64,000 nucleotides of DNA, from assembly GCF_001942305.1 (NCBI RefSeq), contig NZ_MKKE01000010.1, forward strand, positions 1-64,000, in the 5' to 3' direction. Below, piece after piece: positions 56,804-64,000 of the stretch. The position numbers were made by a program, and so were the translations under genes. Positions within the stretch are counted from its first letter, which is position 1. The number at the start of each line of letters is the position of its first letter. The notes under the pieces were generated by a model, which was not told where the DNA came from, ran no database searches, and worked only from the letters and a program-made list of their open reading frames with translations. This DNA is from Saccharomonospora sp. CUA-673 (GTDB taxonomy: Bacteria > Actinomycetota > Actinomycetes > Mycobacteriales > Pseudonocardiaceae).

Positions 56804-58611
56804 GTGACGACAGCACCCGTGCCGGTCGATCCGGCCCTCGACGACGCCCTGTCCAGGTGGGAACACCACGGCAGGCCCGGCCTGCCCGACCGGGGGTTCA
56901 CGCTCGGCAGGCTGCCCGGGCGCTCACGGCGTGGCATCTATCGGGCCGGCAGCGGCGAGGTCGTCCTCGAACCGGACGGGCACATCCTGCGCATGGCGGT
57001 CGCCCCGAACCGCAGGCACATCGCGATCCAGCTGGCCGATCGCGCGGACGAGAGCGCGGTCCTCGCGATCGTCGACGCGGACGCTCCCGCGACGAGTCCC
57101 ATCGGCCGCATCCGGTCCTATTCGGACATCCGGTGCCGGTACGACCCGATGGCATGGGACGCGCGTTCGCACGTCGTGGAACTCATCACCGGTGAGCCGC
57201 GGCGGATCGTCACCCTCGACATCCACAGTGGACAGATCATGGCCACCGAACCGCCCGGTGACGCGGACGCCACGCGGTTGCGGCTGTTCCCGGCCGGACC
57301 GCACGGGCTCGTGGCCGAGACGCGTCCCGTGGCCGACCGGACAGGGGCGGTGACCCGGCTCGTCGACCGCGTCACCGGTTCCCGCATCGCCGCGTTCCGG
57401 GCCGTCGTCAGGGTCCTCGACCTCGGCGCCGACGTGCTCGTCGACGACGGCGCCGCACTCCACGTCGTCGACCCGCGCAGCGGTGTCAACAGGTGGTCCT
57501 GGCAGGACCCCGACGTGACGATCACGTCCCTCACCGTCGCCGACGGACACGTCCACGCCGCCGCCGTGCGTGAGGGCCGCAGCGTGCTCCTGCGGATCGC
57601 CGACGGTCACGTGCTCGACGAACGTCCCGTCGCCGACGGGGGAACGCCGGCGGTGGCGGCCGAGGTGGGTACCGACGGCGGCCGGGTCCACGTGCTCGTC
57701 GAGGCGCCGGCGATGCCGCCGCGGGTCGCGCCCGCCCACGACCTCGGGACCGATCACACCGGCGTTGACGAGAGTGGCGTCGACAACGGCGGGGCGGCGG
57801 TGACCCGGTGGCACACGGTCACCGCCGACGACGGGGCCGGTATCGACGTCGCGATCACCTCCCCGCACGACATCGCCGGGCCGGCGCCGCTGATCCTGAC
57901 CTGCTACGGCGGATTCGGCGTGCCGAACCTGCCGGTGTTCGAACCGACCGTGCCTGCCTGGGCCGAACACGGCGGGCACTACGCCATCGCCCAGGTGCGC
58001 GGCGGCGGTGAGCGCGGCAGGGCGTGGCGGGACGCCGGGCGCGGCAGGAACAAGCGGCGCGGCATCGACGACCTGGCGTGCGTCGCCCGGGGCCTCGTCG
58101 ACGCCGGCTACACGCGGCCGGATCAACTCGTGCTGGCCGGTGCGTCCCACGGCGGTGTGCTGGCGGCCAGTTGCGCCTTCGGTGCACCCGAGCTGTGTGC
58201 CGGCGTCGTCAGCACCGCGGCACCGCTCGACCTGCTCAACCTCGACGCACATCCGCTCGGACGGCGGTGGGTCACCGAGTTCGGCGAGCCGGACGACCCG
58301 CGCGGACTCGACGAACTGCGCCGCATCTCGCCGCTGCACCGGGCACGTGCCCTGCCCGAGGGCGTCGGTCCACCGCGGTTCCTCGGCATCGTGCTGGCCG
58401 ACGACGCCCGGGTGAGTGCCGAGGCACCCACGCCGTCGCCGGCGCTCTGCGGGCCAAGGGCGGCGTCGCCGCCGTGTGGCGCGCCGAGCGCACGGGCCAC
58501 GGCAGCAACCACCTCGACAGCCTGCACCGCCTCGGGGCGACGGTGCTCGGCTTTGCCGCCGACGTCACCGCCCCGGCCCGACCCCGCCCTGCACCCCGAC
58601 CCGCCGTGTAA
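56804..58611 (+). CDS. Prolyl-oligopeptidase-family (S9) peptidase (frame broken by one base)
   Basis: About 602 residues: a propeller over residues ~1-330 and a catalytic domain from ~340 (PLILTCYGGFGVPNLPVFEP). The nucleophile is Ser448 in LAGASHGGVLAA; Asp533/534 is in GIVLADDARV; the His is in ERTGHGSNHL after the frame change. The change lies at ~58426: VSAEA is continued one base lower by THAVAGALRAKGGV, with one C missing. The fold limits substrates to small peptides. Likely to open or degrade the imported or matured RiPP, whose core carries a Pro. Confidence 0.85.
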
Positions 58612-58670
58612 CCCCCACCCACGGCGTCACCCCACCCGCCGTGTCACCGACCCAGAAAGCGCCGACACCG

Positions 58671-59825
58671 ATGCCCCCGGTCCATCACCGACCTCCCGAG
58701 CCGGCCCCCACCCGGCAAGTCCCTCCGTCAGCGGTTCCTCCGACAGCGGTGCCCGTACCTCCCGCTCGGCACCGTCGCCGCGGCGCGCTCGCCGCGGCGA
58801 TCCTGGTGCCCACGTTGAGCGTGGCGCTGGTGGTCGTCCTCGTGGTGTCGGCGAGCGTCGGGACGATCGGCGTCGCGCCGTTGGACAGTTTCAAGATCAT
58901 CCTCGGGCACCTCGTCCCCGGGATGCCGTGGATGTCCGACGGTTCCCTCAGCGTCGTGCAGGACAACGCGGTCTGGCAGTTCCGCCTGCCGCGCAGCCTG
59001 CTCGCCGCGCTGACCGGGGCCGCCCTCGCACTGGCCGGTGCCCTGATGCAGGCCGTGGTCCACAACTCGCTGGCCGAGCCCTACATCCTCGGCGTCTCGG
59101 CCGGTGCGGGCGTGGGCGCCGTGTCGTTCATCGTGCTCGGCATCGGTGTGAGCTCTCTCGGGATCGGGGCGTCGGCGTTCGTCGGCGCGGTGTTCGCCAC
59201 CGCCGCGGTCTACCTCCTGGCCCGCAAGGGCGGCCGGATCGCACCGCAACGGTTGATCCTCGTCGGTGTCGCGTTGGGATCGCTGTTCAGCGCGATCACC
59301 AGCTACCTCACCATCTCGACCGACGCGCAGAACGTGTACAGCATCATGTTCTTCCTGCTGGGCTCGGTGTCGGCGGCGACGATGGACCACCTGCTGCTGC
59401 CCACCGTGGCGCTGTGCGTCGTCGGGCTGCTCGCCGCCCTGCGCGCCAGGGCGCTCAACGCGCTCCTGATCGGCGACGAGGCGGCGGGTTCGCTCGGCGT
59501 CAACGTCAACCGGCTGCGCAGCAGTCTGCTGGTCGCGGCCGCCCTGTTGACCGGGTCCGTCGTCGCCGTGTCCGGTGGAATCGGCTTCGTCGGCCTGATC
59601 GTGCCGCACGTGGCGCGCATCATCGTCGGTTCCGATCACCGCAGGATGCTGCCGGTCGCCGTGCTGGCCGGCGCGGTGTTCCTGGCGACCTGCGATCTGC
59701 TGGCACGCACGCTGGCGGCTCCCGCCGAGATCCCGCTGGGCGTGCTCACCGCCCTCATCGGGGCGCCGTTCTTCCTGTGGTTGCTGCGTCGTGACCGCGC
59801 CGACGGCGTGGGGGTGGGCCGATGA
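58671..59825 (+). CDS. FecCD/BtuC-family ABC permease
   Basis: About 384 residues, ten helices after a Pro-rich cytosolic start. The family segments are WQFRLPRSLLAALTGAALAL, GALMQAVVHNSLAEPYILGV, SAGAGVGAVSFIVLGIGVSS and GIGFVGLIVPHVARIIVGSD. These importers carry siderophores, haem or cobalamin. ATG 58671 is chosen; GTG 58641 is possible. It overlaps the ATPase gene by four bases. Confidence 0.92.
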   Translation: MPPVHHRPPEPAPTRQVPPSAVPPTAVPVPPARHRRRGALAAAILVPTLSVALVVVLVVSASVGTIGVAPLDSFKIILGHLVPGMPWMSDGSLSVVQDNAVWQFRLPRSLLAALTGAALALAGALMQAVVHNSLAEPYILGVSAGAGVGAVSFIVLGIGVSSLGIGASAFVGAVFATAAVYLLARKGGRIAPQRLILVGVALGSLFSAITSYLTISTDAQNVYSIMFFLLGSVSAATMDHLLLPTVALCVVGLLAALRARALNALLIGDEAAGSLGVNVNRLRSSLLVAAALLTGSVVAVSGGIGFVGLIVPHVARIIVGSDHRRMLPVAVLAGAVFLATCDLLARTLAAPAEIPLGVLTALIGAPFFLWLLRRDRADGVGVGR

Positions 59826-60693
59826 GGGTCGTCGTCGAGAACCTCGAGGCCCGCCGCGGGGGACGCCGCGTCGTGACCGACGTCAGCATCACGGTGCCGT
59901 CCGGCACCGTCCTCGGCCTCCTCGGCCCCAACGGCAGCGGCAAGTCGACGTTGCTGCGGGCCGTCGCAGGTCTCGGGCCGCTGTCGGCGGGCGCGTCCAC
60001 TATGACGGGACGTCCGCGGCCGACCTCACCCGCAGGCAGCTCGCGCAACGCGTCGCGGTGATGGCCCAGGAACACAGCGAGGAGTTCGAGATCCCCGTCC
60101 TCGATCTCGTGCTGCTCGGGCGCATCCCGCACGGCCGCGGATTCGGCCGGGACTCCGATGCGGACATCGCACTGGCCTGCGACGCCCTCGTGAGGGTCGG
60201 CGCGGGCCATCTGATCGACCGGGCGTTCTCCGCGCTGTCGGGCGGAGAGCGTCAGCGCGTGCTCTTCGCACGGGCATTGGTCCAGGAGACGCCGGTGCTC
60301 GTCCTCGACGAACCGACCAACCATCTCGACATCGCCCATCAGCTCGAACTGCTCGACCTGATCCGCACCACGGGCAAGACGGTGCTGATCGCGCTGCACG
60401 ACCTGAATCTCGCGGCACATTCCTGCGACGCCGTCGGCGTGCTCGACGACGGACGTCTGGTCGCGCACGGCGCACCCGAGCGGGTCCTCGACTCCGATCT
60501 CATCCGCTCGGTCTTCCGGGTCCGGACCACCGTCGTCGAGCACCCGGACACCCGCCGGTCGCACTTCCTCTTCGACGCTCGCGCGGACGCCGAGCCCGGT
60601 CCGGACGCGCACGCCGGCACAGGGACCGCAGCCGCGCGCAACGCAGATGTCCACGTACCCGAGTCCATCCAGGAAGGGACCACCAACCGATGA
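59822..60693 (+). CDS. Siderophore-type ABC importer ATPase (frame broken by one base)
   Basis: About 290 residues. Walker A LLGPNGSGKSTLLRAVAGL (residues ~34-52), signature SALSGGERQRVLFARALV, Walker B VLVLDEPTNHLDIAHQ and switch His in IALHDLNLAAH. The frame changes at ~59990: GPLSAG is followed one base lower by RVHYDGTSAADLTRRQ; one G is missing. The C-terminal ~45 residues are an Ala/Pro-rich extra tail. Confidence 0.9.
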
Positions 60694-61724
60694 CCACCCG
60701 AGACCGAGTGTCCGCGCCACGTTCCCACCGCCGCTGGCGGACGGCATGCGCGCTGTTCGCCGTCGCACCGCTGGTTCTGACGGCCTGCGGGACCGGCGTG
60801 ACGAACGACCCCGCCACCGAGGAGGCAGGGGACACCGTGACGATCACCAACTGCGGCCGGGACCTGTCGTTCGAGGCCGAACCGGAGCGCATCGTCGGCA
60901 TGATGCCGTCGCAGACCGAACTGCTCCTGCGTCTGGGCGCCGGCGACGCGTTGGCCGGGCAGGCGCAGACCGACACCTCACCGCTGCCCGACGACATCGC
61001 GCAGCAGGCCGCGGACGTGCCGGTGCTCAGCACCGACGCGCCGCCGGCCCGTGAGGATCTGCTCGCCGCCGAACCGGACCTCGTCGTGTCGCCGACGACC
61101 TACGAGTTCACCGCCGAGCAGGGTTTCGCCAGCATCGACCAACTGGCCCAGAACGGGGCCGAGGCGTACGTCGCCACCGGTGGTTGCGCCGAGCGGCGCA
61201 ACAACGCCGAGGTGGACGACGTGTTCACCGACATCGCCAATCTCGGCGAGATCCTGCGGGTCCCCGATGCCGCGGCCGACCTCGAACGCCAGGCGCGGGA
61301 CCGGCTCGAGGCGGTCGAGGCCGGCATCGCCGACCGGCCGCGCCTGTCGGTGGCCCAGGTGTATGTGGAGGGCAACACGCTCGGTGCCATCGGCGCCGGG
61401 GTCGAGGCCGACATCATCGAGAAGGCCGGCGGGGAGAACGTCTTCGACCCCGACGCCCCCGAGTTCGCCGACTTCTTCGCCGCTGAGGTCAATCCGGAGG
61501 AGATCATCAGCCGCAATCCGGATGCCATCGTCTTCGGCACGACCGGGCCCGGGCAGGAGGAGCAGACCCGCAACTACCTGCGCAACACGTTCCCCGACGT
61601 CCCGGCGGTCCAGGAGGACCGGCTGATCGCAGTGCCGCAGAGCGATCTGTACCCGGGAACGCTCGGCAACATCGACGCGGTCGAGACCATCGCCAACCGC
61701 CTGTACCCGGGGTCCGTCGAGTAA
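60690..61724 (+). CDS. Siderophore/cobalamin-type ABC substrate-binding lipoprotein
   Basis: 344 residues. Lipobox LTAC, Cys33. Class III (FhuD/BtuF-like) binding protein: RIVGMMPSQTELLLRLG, LAAEPDLVVSPTTYEF and the C-terminal LYPGTLGNIDAVETIANRLY. It contains two Cys (ITNCGRDLSF and TGGCAERRNN) that may form a disulfide. It is the surface receptor of the importer; the ligand is unknown, and the RiPP product complexed with metal is the attractive candidate. ATG overlaps the ATPase stop. Confidence 0.9.
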   Translation: MTTRDRVSAPRSHRRWRTACALFAVAPLVLTACGTGVTNDPATEEAGDTVTITNCGRDLSFEAEPERIVGMMPSQTELLLRLGAGDALAGQAQTDTSPLPDDIAQQAADVPVLSTDAPPAREDLLAAEPDLVVSPTTYEFTAEQGFASIDQLAQNGAEAYVATGGCAERRNNAEVDDVFTDIANLGEILRVPDAAADLERQARDRLEAVEAGIADRPRLSVAQVYVEGNTLGAIGAGVEADIIEKAGGENVFDPDAPEFADFFAAEVNPEEIISRNPDAIVFGTTGPGQEEQTRNYLRNTFPDVPAVQEDRLIAVPQSDLYPGTLGNIDAVETIANRLYPGSVE

Positions 61725-61739
61725 TCCGGGGGAGAGCCG

Positions 61740-61788
61740 CCGACGACGCGGCCCCGTCCGGACGGACCGGGCGGGGCCGCGTCGTCGG
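61740..61788. terminator. Perfect 17-bp inverted repeat between convergent genes
   Basis: CCGACGACGCGGCCCCG (61740-61756) and CGGGGCCGCGTCGTCGG (61772-61788) are perfect complements with a 15-nt loop. The location, 15 bp past the lipoprotein stop and 6 bp before the stop of the opposite ATPase gene, makes it a likely bidirectional terminator without T-tract. Confidence 0.8.
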
Positions 61789-61793
61789 TCGGC

Positions 61794-64000
61794 TCAGGCT
61801 GCCACGCGGGGGCCGGTGGCCCTGCCCGTGGCGCCGGCAGCGTCCCTGGTGGCGTCGCCGGCGGCGTCGTTGGCGGCGCGGAATCGGCGGAGCCGCTGGC
61901 TGTTGGACACGACGAACACCGAGGAGAACGCCATCGCGGCGCCGGCGAGCATCGGGTTGAGCAGGCCGGCGGCGGCCAGGGGGAGTGCCGCGACGTTGTA
62001 GGCGAACGCCCAGAACAGGTTCGTCTTGATGGTGCCGAGTGTCTTGCGGGACAACCGGATCGCGTCGGCCGCGGCGCGCAGGTCGCCGCGCACCAGGGTC
62101 AGGTCCGAGGCCTCGATGGCCACGTCGGTGCCCGTGCCCATCGCCAGTCCGAGGTCGGCCTGGGCGAGCGCCGCGGCGTCGTTGACGCCGTCGCCGACCA
62201 TCGCCACCGACTTGCCCTCGGCCTGCAGCCGCTTGACGACCTCGACCTTGTCGGCGGGCAGGACCTCCGCGATCACCGTGTCCGGGCCGGGGTCGATGCC
62301 GACCTGTTCGGCGACCGACGCCGCGACGGCGGCGTTGTCCCCGGTCAGCAGCACCGGCGTCAGGCCGAGCTCGCGCAGTTGGCCGATCGCGTCGGCCGAG
62401 GTCGGCTTGATGGCGTCGGCGACGACGAGCACGCCGCGTGCTTGCCGTCCCAGCCCACGGCCACGGCCGTCTGGCCCTGCGCCGACACCGCGGTCATCGC
62501 GGCCTCGAGTTCGGCGGGCAGCGGCTGCGACCAGTCGGCCAGCAGCTGCGGCCTGCCCACGAGCACGGCCGGGTTCTCGCCGGTCCCGTTCTCGCCGGCT
62601 GCGTTCTCGGACACGATGCCCTGCACGCCGAGGCCCTCGACGTTGGTGAAGTCCTCGACGGCGGGCAGGTCGCCGACCCGTTCGGCCGCGCCCTTCGCGA
62701 TGGCCTGCGCGATCGGGTGCTCGGAGGCGTTCTCGAGCGCACCGGCCAGGCGCAGCACGCGGTCGGGGTCCTCGCCGTCGGCGGCGACGACGTCGACGAG
62801 CGTCATCTGCCCGATCGTGACGGTGCCGGTCTTGTCGAGCACGACCGTGTCGACTCGCCGGGTCGTCTCCAGGACCTCCGGTCCCTTGATGAGGATGCCG
62901 AGCTGCGCCCCGCGGCCGGTGCCGATCATCAACGCCATCGGCGTCGCCAGGCCGAGCGCGCACGGGCAGGCGATGATCAGCACGGCCACCGCCGCGGTGA
63001 ACGCCATCGCCAGTTCGGCGCCGGTGCCGGCCCAGAACCCGAACGACGCGAACGCCAGCACGATCACCAGCGGCACGAACACCCCGGAGATGCGGTCGGC
63101 GAGCCGCTGCGCGGCGGCCTTGCCGTTCTGCGCCTCCTCGACCATCGTCGCCATCTGCGCGAGCTGCGTGTCGGAGCCGACGCGCGTCGCCTCGACCACG
63201 AGCCGGCCGCCGGCGTTGACGGTGGCCCCGACGACCGTGTCGCCGGGGCCGACCTCGACCGGAACCGATTCGCCGGTGACCATCGAGGCGTCCACAGCGG
63301 ACGATCCCTCGACGATGCGGCCGTCGGTGGCGATCTTCTCGCCGGGGCGGACGACGAACCGGTCGCCCACGGCGAGCTGGTCGATGCCGATGCGCTCCTC
63401 GCGCCCGCCGCGCAGGACCGAGACCTCCTTGGCACCCAGTTCCAGCAGTGCGCGCAGGGCGGCGCCCGCGCGGCGCTTCGACCGTGCCTCGAAGTAGCGG
63501 CCGAGCAGGATGAACGTGATGACGCCCGCGCCGACCTCGAGGTAGATGTTGGCGGTGCCGTCGCCGCGGGCGATGGTGAACTCGAAGGGGTGCACCATGC
63601 CCGGGTGGCCGGCGGTGCCGAAGAACAGCGCGTACAGCGACCAGGCGAGCGCGGCGCTGGTGCCCATCGAGATGAGCGTGTCCATCGTCGCCGTGGCGTG
63701 CTTGAGGTTGGTCCACGCGGCCTTGTGGAACGGCAGGCCCGCCCACACGATCACCGGCGCGGCGAGGGTGAGCGACAGCCACTGCCAGTACGTGAACTGC
63801 AGTGCCGGGATCATCGCCATCGCGATCACCGGCACGCTCAGCAGCGCCGAGATGATCACCCGGTTGCGCAGCGCGCGCACGGGCGCGTCCTCGCCGTCGT
63901 CATCGTCGGTCCCCGTGGAGTCCGGGGGCGCCGTGGCGGGCGCCTTCGCGGTGTAGCCGGCCTGTTCGACGGCCTCGATCAGCTCCGCGGGCTGCACGCT
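61794..64000 (-). CDS. Cu(+)-type P1B ATPase, N-terminus outside the window (frame broken by one base)
   Basis: 735 residues are visible. Only the end of an N-terminal metal-binding domain is present ([16 protein letters not shown]). Eight helices with [16 protein letters not shown] carry the CPC copper motif. Other motifs: [10 protein letters not shown], phosphorylation site [22 protein letters not shown] and [13 protein letters not shown]. The frame changes at ~62441: VGWDGK is continued by [16 protein letters not shown]; one base is missing. Cu+ export is the family function; the start and regulation lie beyond 64000. Confidence 0.93.

Overview
The window is high-GC actinobacterial DNA. 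Gene order and several marker families (SteA/SteB, TlyA, a DUF222-HNH '13E12-type' protein, WXG100/ESX-type genes, a PAC2 protein) point to the Mycobacteriales/Pseudonocardiales side of Actinobacteria. A pseudonocardial genus is my best guess, but this is inferred from synteny and not proven.

Layout. (1) 1-18.4 kb is conserved core. The 3' end of a 5S rRNA is followed by a TPR protein with an RG/RD-rich tail, a HAD phosphatase, tlyA, nadK, recN, steA, steB, aroA (opposite strand), pyrG, a Nudix hydrolase, xerD, parA, scpA, scpB and a 23S pseudouridine synthase. The order matches M. tuberculosis Rv1691-Rv1713 with a few insertions. (2) 18.4-26.6 kb is an ion-homeostasis insert: a CPA2 cation/proton antiporter with its TrkA-C subunit, then a complete seven-gene Mrp (Mnh) Na+/H+ antiporter operon. 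(3) 26.7-30.5 kb returns to core: cmk, an acyltransferase, der and a PAC2 protein. (4) 30.5-33.7 kb holds a BenE permease, a repeat-bearing 650-bp spacer and a DUF222-HNH endonuclease gene with a possible LexA box. (5) 33.7-38.7 kb is an Azt-type zinc importer (ATPase, permease, substrate-binding lipoprotein and two AztD-like beta-propeller lipoproteins) controlled from a divergent promoter with a Zur-like box. (6) htpG follows, then a five-gene WXG100/type VII-associated cluster (41-44.7 kb). (7) 44.8-47.4 kb has an ArsP/YraQ-type permease, a YncE-like propeller and CsoR. (8) 47.4-61.7 kb is the most interesting part: a ribosomal-peptide (RiPP) cluster of azoline/azole type. On the minus strand it holds a 38-residue precursor, a leader-binding E1-like protein, an alpha/beta hydrolase, a YcaO cyclodehydratase, a SagB-type dehydrogenase and two ABC half-exporters. 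Divergent from it, on the plus strand, are a beta-propeller protein, an S9 peptidase and a siderophore-type ABC importer (permease, ATPase, lipoprotein). A second Zur-like box lies in the shared promoter. (9) The window ends inside a Cu(+)-type P1B ATPase.

How it may work together. The two Zur-like boxes suggest one zinc-starvation regulon: the Azt importer, plus a secreted Ser/His-rich oxazole peptide that could act as a metallophore, be re-imported by the FecBCD-type system and be opened by the S9 peptidase. This is inference; copper is an alternative because CsoR and a Cu-ATPase flank the cluster.

Sequence quality. Sixteen positions in fourteen genes need one missing base restored to read through. 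They include pyrG, cmk and recN, and every one is a one-base deletion, never an insertion. This pattern is best explained by systematic undercalling in the assembly, so the affected genes are annotated as intact CDSs with the shift noted.
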